Notes under the pieces: generated by a model
Database searches by the model: none
The model's input: only the letters and a program-made list of their open reading frames with translations
Told to the model about the DNA's origin: nothing
Program-made: the position numbers and the translations under genes
Shown here: one piece after another, positions 23,160-33,303 of the stretch
How positions within the stretch are numbered: the first letter of the stretch is position 1
Layout: the number at the start of each line of letters is the position of its first letter
NCBI GenBank assembly: GCA_029204225.1
Contig: MU831874.1
Span: forward strand, 35,088 to 99,087
From: Diphasiastrum complanatum
Taxonomy: Eukaryota > Streptophyta > Lycopodiopsida > Lycopodiales > Lycopodiaceae
Reading direction: 5' to 3'
Length of the DNA stretch: 64,000 bases

Positions 23160-24196
23160 TGGTTCAAAGTGAATATGATCCCACTCTTTACATTAAGTTT
23201 GATGATGTTGGTATTGTATTTTTACTCATTTATGTAGATGACATCATCATTAGTGGAAATAGTGTTGATGGTATTGAAAAAATCAAGATAGATCTATCCT
23301 TAGAGTTCAAGATGGTAGATCTAGGGTGTCTTCACTTCATCTTAGGCATAGAAGTACTTAAAGCGTCTGATTTTATCTTTATAAGTCAAGTAAACTATGC
23401 TCAAAGTCTTTTGAAGAAGTTTAAGATGGAAGTATGCAAAAGTGTTGACACACCAATGGAGCAAGATGTAAAAGTGCCAAATGAAGATGATGAAAGATCC
23501 TTCATGGACATCACTTTGTTTAGGCAACTTATAGGTTCCTTAATGTGGATCACCATAACTAGACCAGATATTAGCTTTAGTGTATGTAGGTTGAGCCAAT
23601 CCATGCAAAAGCCATTGAATATCCATTGGAAAAAGGCTAAGAGGATTCTAAGATACATCTCGGTTACATTGGATTTTGGGATTCTATATAGAGGAGATGT
23701 GATTAACCTTCATGCATTTAGTGATTCAGATTTTGCAGGGGACAAGAGGGATAGGAAATCAACAAGTGCCTATTCAACTTTCATAGGAGAAGGTGTGGTT
23801 TCATGGCTTTCAAAAAAGCAAGAAACTATATCTCTATCTTCAACCGAGGCCGAGTACAAAGCTTTGACAACCACTACAAAGGAGGTACTTTGGATCAAGA
23901 GATTATTGGTGGAACTAAAGATCATGGATTCAGAGGAGGCACCAATCATCTACAATGACAATATATCAGCCCAAAACCTTGCATCTAACCCAATCTTCCA
24001 TGCAAGATCTAAGCACATTGAGATATGCCATCACTTTGTGAGAGAAATGGTGCAAGCCAAGGAGATTGCTTTGGAGCATGTTCCAAGCAATGAATGTGTA
24101 GCTGATCTACTTACTAAACCACTTCAAAATACACCTTTTATGAATTTCAGATCATCACTTGGAGTGATTAGTAAAGCAATGATTGAACCAAGCTAG
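23159..24196 (+). CDS. pol: Copia RT C-terminal part and RNase H, separated by inversion
   Basis: The 345-codon open frame begins at the inversion breakpoint. It carries the RT catalytic box IYVDDIIISGNS (about residues 22-33), the RT tail RQLIGSLMWITITRPDIS, and a complete RNase H with SDSDFAGDKRDRKSTSAYS, SLSSTEAEYKAL and HIEICHHFVREM, ending with VADLLTKPLQN. The catalytic residues look intact. The ATG at 23159 is an internal Met, not a native start; the native 5' part lies inverted upstream. The polypurine tract and 3' LTR follow directly. Confidence 0.92.
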   Translation: MVQSEYDPTLYIKFDDVGIVFLLIYVDDIIISGNSVDGIEKIKIDLSLEFKMVDLGCLHFILGIEVLKASDFIFISQVNYAQSLLKKFKMEVCKSVDTPMEQDVKVPNEDDERSFMDITLFRQLIGSLMWITITRPDISFSVCRLSQSMQKPLNIHWKKAKRILRYISVTLDFGILYRGDVINLHAFSDSDFAGDKRDRKSTSAYSTFIGEGVVSWLSKKQETISLSSTEAEYKALTTTTKEVLWIKRLLVELKIMDSEEAPIIYNDNISAQNLASNPIFHARSKHIEICHHFVREMVQAKEIALEHVPSNECVADLLTKPLQNTPFMNFRSSLGVISKAMIEPS

Positions 24197-24198
24197 AT

Positions 24199-24210
24199 AG
24201 TGAGGAGGAG
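24199..24210 (+). promoter_or_regulatory. Polypurine tract of the young copia element
   Basis: AGTGAGGAGGAG immediately precedes the 3' LTR start TGTTAAAA, the expected position and composition of a plus-strand primer. Confidence 0.85.
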
Positions 24211-24892
24211 TGTTAAAAATTCACAATTCTAGCTTGACTAGTTTTGGTCATATGACTTGTAAATAGTTAGATGGTCATGATGTGGCTTGTCACACGTGCC
24301 AAATAGCATAGGATTCCATTCATAAGGATGTTCTCAAGTAGACCTAAGTGTTAGAAACTTTGGAATGAGTCCAAATTATGCTTAGATACAAGGGAGAAAA
24401 AATAGGAGCTATTTTTGGTAATTTTTGCATTGTTGAGGGATCTCCAAGATTCCAACCCTAACTTGGTAGGGATGAAAGATCCACCAAAATTAGCATTAGG
24501 GATAGGTTTAGGGCTACTCATACCTGCCCAAAACCGTGATGGATCATGTATATATAGGTGATGATATCTCACCAAAATCAATCAAGCAATTTCATGTTTT
24601 TTCTCTCATAATGGTGCAATTGCTCTCTATGTTCATAATTGTTTGAGTACTTGTGATTACTAATGATTATAGGATTGAATGTAGGTCTGGTGTACAGTAC
24701 TCAGACTGTGGGAGGCCGTACTTTCACACGTGTGAAGCCTTCTTCAAGGATTTGGGCCATTTAGTGAGGTTCAAACATAGATTTTTGATGGATTTTGATG
24801 GTTCAACTTGTGCTAATCTTATGAAATCATAATCTATTGTTTCCCTCATCATTTCAAGTGTTTTAGGATCCTTATTTGCTGTAATTTTTACA
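24211..24892 (+). repeat. 3' LTR of the young copia element
   Basis: The 682-bp LTR is colinear without indels with 18771-19452, starts TGTT and ends TACA. It is followed by the target duplication TATAT, after which the older minus-strand copia resumes. Confidence 0.93.
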
Positions 24893-25450
24893 TATATAGT
24901 CTTGACAGACATGTAATTCGACTTTACTATCTGAATAGTCGAGATCAAGTACAATAGGCTGCTTAGACATGTGATGTATAGAAGAATACTTCAAGTGACC
25001 AAGTCTATAATGCCAAAGTAAACTTTTATTGATTTGTATAGAAGTATTGAGAGCCTGATTAAAAATAGAAAAACAATAACTTAATTTGTACAAGTATTTG
25101 TGTCTCTTTTCTAGTGCTAGGATCTTGCCTATCCTATCGACTACTTTGCATTGATTAGAATTCTACTTTGTGTCCTAAATCTGTAAATTTGCTAACAAAG
25201 AGCAGATTTGTAGAAAGATTTAGTACATGAAGGACACTTGAGAGTAGTTTGGATTGATCATTTGCAAAGCTTAATCTCACTGTACCTTCACCTGTGATAG
25301 CTTGTGTGCTATTGTTGTCCAGGTGAACAAAATTATAGGTATTGTAAGGCGTATAGGATTATAAACAACCAACATGGCTGCTCATATGCTAAGTGGCTTC
25401 GAAATCAAAAAACCAGGAACTGTCATCTGATGTTTTTTGATGGCTTGTCA
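24893..25450 (-). pseudogene. Copia protease and GAG-pre-integrase fragment
   Basis: Near 25400 the minus strand reads DSSWFFDFEATQHM, a protease active site in which the usual DSGA is damaged to DFEA. Downstream, 25093 to 24893 contains SLLWHYRLGHLKYSSIHHM and CQDYICK, a GAG-pre-integrase domain. The reading is cut at 24893-24897 by the target site of the young element and resumes at 18770 with the integrase. Confidence 0.7.
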
Positions 25451-25801
25451 TGAATGCATCGTGATCTGCTTCTTGATTTAGACGAGATTCTTCTACAGCT
25501 ATATTTTCCATCTGATTCGATTGTCCTTTGTTGTCATTTTTGGCTTGTAGGATGCGACAATCTTGAATCTCATGGTGGGTTTATTTGAAGTATCTGTAGA
25601 ACAACTTCTTTTTTGTCGACGACTTCGACTACTATGTTAGTTTCTAATTTAGCTTCTGTTTTTTTTAGTCTCTCTTCTTCTGCTTGCTCGAATTCTTGTT
25701 GGTGTATAAGACGTGAGAATTGACAGTAGATGAACTGGAAGGTTTATTCCTTCTTGTCTCTTCCTACCACAACATCGTAATGACTTGTGATAGAGTCAAC
25801 G

Positions 25802-26060
25802 CTAGTGTGTGGTGATCATCATCACCCAGTTATCATACGATATTGGCAAGCTTGAAAGCAGTGTCATTACTGCGTCTTGATCGTCTATGACAGATCCAAC
25901 ATCGGCCATTTGGTATAGGAGGTTTTTGAACTGGTCAATGTGATTATGTAATGCATCACCATTTGTCATCTTCAGGAAGAATTTTCTCCTAAGATGTAGC
26001 TTGGAAGATATGTTGTGCACTTCATACAGTGTGCTCAAGATGTCCCAGACTTATTTGCAT
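25802..26060 (-). pseudogene. gag: Copia gag fragment
   Basis: The peptide includes ISSKLHLRRKFFLKMTNG and VGSVIDDQDAVMTLL, aligning closely with the gag at 16782-17303 (which has SLKMTNGDSLQNYINQF). Similarity stops near 26060, in the middle of gag, so the N-terminal third is missing. It belongs to the split minus-strand element. Confidence 0.75.
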
Positions 26061-26276
26061 TAGAGAAGTTACAAAATCCAAAAGGGTCGTCTAAGGAATG
26101 TCACGTAGGACAAAAAAATCGTCGGATTTTGGAAATCCAATGGACTTTCAAGTCCAATCTAGCTTAACCTTACCAATAATGTGTAGTTAACATGAGACTA
26201 TTATGACGCATGCAACTGCGACTTCAAAAACCTATGACGCTCATTAACTAACTTTTTCAAATTTGAAATTGAGATT

Positions 26277-26480
26277 GTGTCCCTCGTTTTAACTAGTGAG
26301 AGAATAAACATAGAATCTCGGTACGTCATGGAAGAAGAAGAGGATCTGATTTTTCCTGATCTGCCAACTGATATTTGCGGAGATGTCTCAGTTTCAACTA
26401 CATATTGTTCTCCCTGTCGAGAACGCTCCAATATCCAAAAGAGGAGCAGTGACCGGATCCGCAGTTTCTCCACTTGATAT
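26277..26480 (+). pseudogene. Possible N-terminal exon of decayed family copy B
   Basis: The short open frame encodes an acidic stretch and then cysteines (FPDLPTDICGDV, TTYCSPCRERS), ending at a stop at 26475-26477. It lies upstream of, and on the same strand as, the coiled-coil segment at 26637, so it may be an upstream exon of that family. No corresponding part of copy A was identified, so the assignment is weak. Confidence 0.25.
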
Positions 26481-26636
26481 TATCGCTCATAGAATCAACT
26501 AAAAGAAAACTACGATTTTGTTTGACGAAAGTTTGTATCCATTGGATCTGCGCTCAATGCAATATCCACAATTTCAATCCATCACACAACTCATAACATT
26601 TTTGTGTGAAGGAAAAAATGTTTGACTGGGTAAAGA

Positions 26637-29568
26637 TTGAGGACTTATGGTGTTGCAAACTCGGTTCATAAAATCCAAAGCTTAGAATGTATGTTGAATG
26701 GTTTGCTTGCTGACTATAGAGAAAAAAAGACCACATTATTACAAACAAAAGAGGATAATGCACATTTTCATAATATTATCTTGAAATTAAATGAAAGTAA
26801 TGATCAACTGCAAGAAGTTGTTCAGACATTATGTATATCAAATGATCAGTTAAAAGAAGAAACTCACGTACTAGATAAGAAATTTAAAAAAAAAATAAGC
26901 GAAAAAGAATGTTGAAGGACATTGATGAGCTCTCACTAAATGGAGGCCAACACAAAAAAGGGATTCAAGAATGAGCATCTAAAAGACTATGCATATAAGA
27001 TAATATCCAATGTAAGCTTTGTAGGCCCAAAAGAGCTATTAGCCTTAAGAACAAGGCGGTTCTCTCTTTAAGCCCTTCAAAGTAACTAATAAGGACAATA
27101 GTCCAATAAGGGCCCAATGTAGTTTAAATAATACTTAACAAGGGATAACTATCCCTCAAGATAGTTAAGTTAAGTTAAGTAAGAGCATTGTCTATAACTA
27201 GACAAGAGACATCATTTTGTGAATCTTTTGGCTCATTTGCAAGTAAGAGCTTCTAGCTTCCTTGTGAATGCAAGCCATAGGGATCTCCATTGCTAGGTCT
27301 CATGTGCCCTATCCACATAAATCAATGCTCCATTTTCATTTATTGTACTCTTTCTTTCATTTCTAATGCAATTCCACTGTGATCCCATCATTTCTAGCTT
27401 TCTATTGATATGCTATCATGAATGTCTTGTTCTCTTCTTGCTTCTAGCTTTACTTCATTGCTATTGCTATTAGTTTGGGATTCGGCACATGACATTTCTT
27501 GGTATCAGAGCATAGATCCTAAATCCATGACGATTCTATGTGAATTTCATTAGATTTGATAAGTTTATTGCATTTGTAGCTTTCTTTTTACTAATTTTTA
27601 ACTTTGAATTTTTTAGTTCTGTTCAAAAGAATTTAGCATTCAATTTTGTTTTTTTATTTCTAATTGGATTCCATAGGTTTGTAGATCTTTGTTTCAGCTT
27701 TCATTTTCACCAATTTGCAAGCCATTTGGGTAAGAGATACAAAAGTTATTGCAATTTTCCCAATAGGTGTCAAAATAGGTGACTAGAATTTTCCTTTTTT
27801 GAATTTTTTAGATTTGATTTGAATTTTTATTTCAAGTTTCTTTACATAAGATTTTCAAGCATTGTCATAGCTTTGATTTGATTTATTGGTATCCAAAGAG
27901 TTATGACAATCCTTGATTCCTAGCTCTAGTTTTGTTAGTTTTCTTTCTTCAAAATTTTCAGACCTGTTCTGTGGTTAATGTGACCTATCAAATCACATTC
28001 AATCATTGATCTGATCCTAAACGCTGATAGAGCTTGTTGTTAGCTTTTCAGAGGTACTAAGTTTGTTTGATTTGGATCAATATTAAAAAAGTTATGATCA
28101 AATTAATGGAGATGGGTCAAAATTGCCAAAATTTTGAAAATTTTTGTTGAATTTTTTGTAAGTGAGAAGCACTTCAAATTTTCAATTTTGAAGTTTCGTT
28201 TCTGTTGTAAATTTTTTTCAAATTCTTCATTTTGAAGTTTAATCCAAAAAAAAAACTGACCTAGCCCTACCTGCGGCCTGTCCTAACCCTAAGAACTACA
28301 AGAACCAAATAATAATAAGAGAAACTCCCAGCCTCCCTACGAATTCACCTCGGCCTTCTCCCCACACATGTGAGCTCCCATTCACCTCCTGGCAATTTCC
28401 TTGCCGAATTCACTTTTGGCGATTTCTTAGCGAATTCAGATTTGGCGATTCTTTCTTCCCTTCGTGACTTCACCCCACCCTGCACGATTTCAGAATTCCC
28501 TTAGAATTCACGCTTCCCCCATGATTTCACCCCCCACGAATCCAGCCCCCTCTCGATTCACCACAAATTTAACCCCCCCTCATGATTGCCCATGTATCCA
28601 GCCCCCCTCGATTCCCCACGCGATTTTCCTCCATCGTTCCACAATTCCACACGCCCCCCCTCTTCGCCATTATTTTGTGAATCTTTTGGCTCATTTGCAA
28701 GTGAGAGCTTCTAGTTTCCTTGTGAATGCAAGCCATAAAGATTTCCATTGCTAGGTCTCATGTTCCCTATCCACATGAATCAATGTTCCATTTCCATTGA
28801 TTGTACTCTTTCTTTCATTGCTAATGCAATTCCATTGTTTCTAGCTTTCTATTGATATGCTATCATGAATGTCTTGTTCTCTTCTAGCTTCTAGCTTTAC
28901 TTCATTGCTATTGCTATTAGTTTGGGATTTGGCACATGACATAGGAGGAGCCAAAGCTTGTCAATTTTTATCAAATCATTCCAAAAAGTCAACAAGGATT
29001 CAATACTCGGTTTGGAAAGATATTATTTTTGCAACGCAAGACTTTGAAAATAAAGGAACATCAAGGCTTAAGAAGGTTGAAGTTTGGAAAAAGCTCGATA
29101 AGATGGTTGAAGTGCTTAGAAAAGACAAAATCTCGTATGCAGATGCACTCCTACTGGAGAAAACAACAACAAAGTTTGTTGATGCAGTTCACGTAGCTTG
29201 GGGCTTAAATCACATCACCCACTACATGGTAAGATACTTTCAAATTTTTAGTACAAATTTATTAATTCATTATAACTTGCTTGATAGATTCTAAATGCTT
29301 GTTTTTCTAACTAATGCATAAATCTTTGATATTGCAGTACATACTAAGGTATCATGCATCATTTTTTGTAAAAAAGTATGGCAGTTTGAGTATATGGTCC
29401 TCACAAGGAATGGAGAAATCAGATTGGCAGGCAAGAGCAACATTTCATTGAAATACACAACATGGTGGAACATCCTCAAAGAATAGTTACATCATTCAAC
29501 CATTCCAATGGTTTTATAAACGGGCTCAAGTTTTCAAAAAAGCATGTAAATTTATAAGCCAAAACTAG
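26637..29568 (+). pseudogene. Decayed copy B of the coiled-coil gene family
   Basis: 26637 to about 26975 encodes a coiled coil (peptide includes LKLNESNDQLQEVV) like the end of the first exon in copy A. A small LTR-flanked insertion (about 27011-28941) follows, and the middle exons are missing. The last two exons remain. 28942-29228 has TQYSVW-like QYSVWKDIIFATQDF and ends HITHYM before GTAAGA; 29338-29568 starts after ATTGCAG and includes YGSLSIWSSQGMEKS. The 109-bp intron sits at the same position as in copy A. The last exon has a TGA at 29449-29451, where copy A encodes Arg. The function is unknown. Confidence 0.6.
27011..28941 (+). mobile_element. LTR-flanked non-coding insertion (TRIM/LARD-like remnant)
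   Basis: 27211-27494 and 28679-28941 are direct repeats ending in GGCACATGACA. A primer site (TGGTATCAGAGCA, 27500-27512) follows the first, identifying the repeats as LTR ends. The first LTR probably begins near 27011 (TGTAAGC); the second lacks its 5' part. The internal 1.2 kb has no coding region; it is AT-rich, then changes to a C-rich tract at 28330-28670. No target duplication was identified. It interrupts copy B of the coiled-coil family. Confidence 0.6.
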
Positions 29569-31816
29569 ATTGATGCATTAATTCAAGATAAAATGTGTGA
29601 TCAACAATTCTCATATCACATACATTCAATGAAAAAGAGTACATTCAATTTTTTGCATTGTCTCTAAAGATAATTTGTGATGTGTGGTCATGGAGGAACT
29701 TCTTCCTATCATACGGATCCAAAAATCGAGTGAATCTTCTTTTGCTTAGATCTATATATCCTAATAGAATTGCCAAAGCAGATGATCTCATAGGAACATC
29801 TTCTGACACACAATTGAATACTCTAAAAGCAATGTCTCTTTTGACAAAAATGATTTTATATGTATTTTTTTGGATATTTATGCCCTTGAGAAAATAAAGA
29901 AAGGGCCCTAATGGCCATGATTATAGTTCTCGCATTCAAAAAGAACCTTTCGTGATGAATACAAATTTTGTTATCTACAAAATGTTTCAAGTAATGAGAC
30001 AAGGAGGCATCCTTCTGCCTTCTTGTCTCTCTCTCAAGCCTCCATGTCTGTCCGCAAAGGCATCAATTTCCAAGGTTTCTTGCAATACATAAATAAGTGT
30101 TTGTCAAACTATCAGATCAATCATCCGTTATACGAAAAATACTAAATGTATCTATGGCCAACAACAATGGTCGATGGATGGTCGGCTGGAATAATATGTG
30201 TGGGAGCTGGAGGCCTCTACAGGGCATCTGTCGCACTTGCCCATTCTTCTTGGTACTCATAGTCGATGTCATCTCTAAGGTCGCCATCATTAAAAGCAAT
30301 GAAATTTTCAAATTCAGTAATCATACTAGACAGAAGAGAAAGTATCTTATCTTCTCTGACTTCTTGTCTTGCTTACTAGCATTAGACTTTTTGTATTATG
30401 CATCAAACAGAAAGTATATAGTTCGCGAACAATTTCGTGTCGCGTCTTGTAACTTACAGATTAGAAAGATTAAACATCTACAACTAATTCGTCAAATTAC
30501 AAGAGTGGCAGATTAGCCACGATCTAGAACACTTCTGATGATGTTATAATATCAGATCAGATATTTGTACCCCATGGTACTTGGTTGATCTTCTTGGCTG
30601 TTCGTGGGGCACGACTGATTTCATGTCGTGTCGTGTCGTGTCGTCTTTTGTCAAAGGTTCATAATTGAAAGCTAGCAAAGCTTTGGCATTAGAAACAAAA
30701 TGTTTCTTCAAAACTGCTAAAGACAACTTCTCCAACTTTTAAGAGCACCTTCAATTTGTTTTAAAGGGCACCTTCGGCTTTCCCGAAAAGAGCAAAAGAG
30801 TTGAACTATTAAAGAGATCTTTGTCTTTTTAAGGGCACCTTCAACTTTCTAAGGGCACCTTAAAACTTGTTTAAAGGCACCTTCGACTTTTTCACAAAAC
30901 CCTGAAAGGAGAGAAAAAATGCCGAAGGTTATTTGTTTTGAAGAGTAACGTTCCTAGCCACTTCCGTAATTTACGAAGTGAGAGAAAACCACTTCACGTA
31001 AAATGCGAAGTGAGAGATTTTGCAACGTCCTCATCTGCGTCCACGATCCTGATCTGCTGACCATATATATACTATGTATAGTTGTCACAAAAGCCATATA
31101 CTTTCAAGTACAACAACTTTTCTGATCAGGTGACAAACATTCAATGTAATTAATACACAAATGAAATCTATAAATAGATCATCCAAGCACAAATTAGTGG
31201 TTGCTCTATCCATGAGACATATTATTTGAGCCTCCCAGTTATGTCGTCAATTTTTTGTTATAATTGCTATTTGTATTGTGCTTCAGTGTAATATAGCAGC
31301 AGTAGCTGTTCTATCTATGTATAACGTAGATGAATGCTTGTTGTGATTGAATGCACTCTATCGTTGTTTGATCACGCTTGTTTACTCACTCTGATCAAAA
31401 CAGGGACGTCTACAGATCCTCAATTTCTGATCAAACGATGGCTGTCTTTGATGCCTGAGAGGGAACTCGTGATGTTATACTGCTCTTCCATTTATTTTAG
31501 AACCGTACTTCACATTGAATTTGATTTTCAGTAATACCACACACAAACCATTTCTAATCTCTTCGATGGACTGTACTTTCATTTTTGAGAGTATGAATTA
31601 ATTTTTAAGATCATGTTGGCCAATGAGAATACTTAAAGCTGTGATTACATTTAGCATAAGTTGTCTATTAGACTGTTTTTGCATCTAGCAGCTGATTAAA
31701 ATGGGAGAGCTGTTCCGCAATATTCCTGCTCTCTTCTCCGTTCGCGTTCTTCTATCTTCCTTGCCCCATCAGATTTATACTACCGTTCAACAAAGGATAA
31801 ATCAAGGCATGTTGGT
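29569..31816. other. No gene recognised; simple and short dispersed repeats
   Basis: A GTCGT pentamer array occupies 30624-30645. Five copies of an AAGGGCACCTTCRACTTT-like word lie at about 30742, 30767, 30833, 30853 and 30876. CGAAGTGAGAGA occurs twice at about 30975-31015. The stretch also has a TATA-like block at about 31060-31075. It could be a decayed LTR, but no partner or ends were found. Confidence 0.35.
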
Positions 31817-32016
31817 TCATATAAAATGAGACTCGGCAAATATTTTTTGACTCAATTCGATACATATGTTTGTCCCACACGTAACCAACATCATCAAAGG
31901 AATAAGCATTGATATTGTCATTTGTTTCCTTCTCACACCCAATGCATCATCATTATTAGAGGATGATATAATATCCTCCATGCCTCCAGATCTCATGTCA
32001 GTCAGATCAACCCTTG
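31817..32016. other. Flank of the gypsy 3' LTR
   Basis: An open frame exists on the minus strand (32089-31817), but it starts inside LTR sequence and has no recognisable motif. I see no gene here. Confidence 0.3.
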
Positions 32017-32946
32017 TGTTACGCCGGCGCCTCAAAGGGCGCTGGGACTTGAGCGGTATCCCCAACACGTGCTTAAGTCTAACATTCATCCATCATGCAC
32101 TTACATAAAAGCCAACTCAGAAACGTAACAAGCTTAACCATTCAGACTTAAGAAAACTGGAATCCCAACCAACCCAAAAGCCAACTCAGAATCCGTCCCC
32201 AAAAGGTAACCAAAGGCAAAGACAAGCCACACATGAAACCCAAGGCATAGTGGTCGCCAAACTGACCAATTGGCATAGCGGCAAGCCCCATGTCGATGAC
32301 AGGGACCCCTAGGTGCCAGCGACGCAAAAAGGTTGTAGTAAGGGTCCTTCCACTTGGACCAGTCCCGGAGGCGAAACTGAAATGGTAATCATCCCCAAGG
32401 ATCAACTTTATTAGATTTGGAAGAGGTTACATTCATACATAGACTGACCGATCTCGGGGCCACCAACACGTGCTGGGCATTGTGCCTGGCTCGTGCTGGT
32501 AGAGGGAGCTGAGACCTGGCGACTGGATTCCTGGCGCTGGTTGAGCTGCCCAAGTTTCTGTCTGCCGGACTCCCCCTATAGTTCTGCTGTGATTCGGCGC
32601 ACCCCCTCTGGTTTGAAACATAGTGCTTTCTGGTAAAGCACGCTTTTTAGGACTTAGTTTTTATTTTGTTGACTAAGCCTGGCAAGCCTGGCAGAATCAG
32701 TTTGGCTCCCGGACATGGGTCCCGGGAGCCGTCCCGGCGGCCGAATCAACCTGCTTTCCTGACTAGGCCATGACTCGAGCTCCAGAGCTAGCTCATGACT
32801 TTGTGACTACTTGACTGGCTCACCACAGGTCGGAGGCTCAGTCCTTGACGTTCTAACTTGCTCTGGGACCTTAGGGAGTGTCACCCCTTTGAGTCTTACA
32901 GGGCACGCTGGGTGCACCCGAGTCAGCTTTACAACATCCTCCCCTC
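32017..32946 (-). repeat. 3' LTR of the truncated gypsy element
   Basis: The 930-bp LTR reads on the minus strand from TGTTGTAAAGCTG to GGCGTAACA. It is closely similar along its length to the solo LTR at 46924-47841 in the opposite window orientation. Flanks are CCTTG and the internal polypurine tract, so no target duplication can be assessed. Confidence 0.85.
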
Positions 32947-33303
32947 GTTTGAGAAAGCTGATGTCCTCATCAGGGCCAAACTAGAACCTAAGACTCATGG
33001 CACGGGCTTAATTCACCGGCCAGACTTTAGTCACATATACAAGGGCACGGGCTTGATTCACCGGCCAAAGGAAACCAACTGTAAAGCAGAGTAATGATAT
33101 TGTGTTTTACACCCAGCACAGGAAAAGTGTGGATCTAGTTCACTTACGTAAAACCTGTGTGAAGCTGCTGCACTTAAACATCAAACTGAAGCTCACTCCT
33201 CAATGAGAAATGCGGCTTACTTTATTAGCATGAAAGAAAAAGGTACTCACGGCTCCCTTAAGCCTCAGATATGTCGTTGTCATTGCACATCTGGATGAGT
33301 CCC

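Larger units (their letters stand above)
18771..24892 (+). mobile_element. Young Ty1/copia element with an internal inversion
   Basis: The two LTRs are both 682 bp (18771-19452 and 24211-24892) and differ at six positions that I counted (about 0.9 percent). The 5-bp duplication TATAT lies at 18766-18770 and 24893-24897. Primer site and polypurine tract are in plus orientation. The internal segment of about 3.2 kb between 19984 and 23151 is inverted, so gag to mid-RT reads on the minus strand and the rest of RT with RNase H on the plus strand. It inserted into the integrase of the older minus-strand copia. Confidence 0.93.
13746..26060 (-). mobile_element. Ty1/copia remnant split by two nested insertions
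   Basis: One minus-strand element survives in three pieces that continue each other. 24893-26060 carries gag, protease and the GAG-pre-integrase start; 18257-18770 carries the integrase core; 13746-15495 carries the integrase tail, RT and partial RNase H. The gaps are filled by separate LTR elements at 15496-18256 and 18771-24892. Its gag closely matches the element at 15496-18256, so one member of the family inserted into another. No LTRs of its own were recognised. RNase H is cut off near 13746 and gag near 26060. Confidence 0.8.

Noticed and set aside
28464-28754. Pro-rich plus frame
   Set aside because: It arises from the C-rich tract and runs into an LTR; compositional.
32017-32951. Second solo LTR at 32 kb
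   Set aside because: The flanks (CCTTG and TCCTC) do not match, and a polypurine tract plus gag remnant adjoin it, so it is the 3' LTR of a truncated element.
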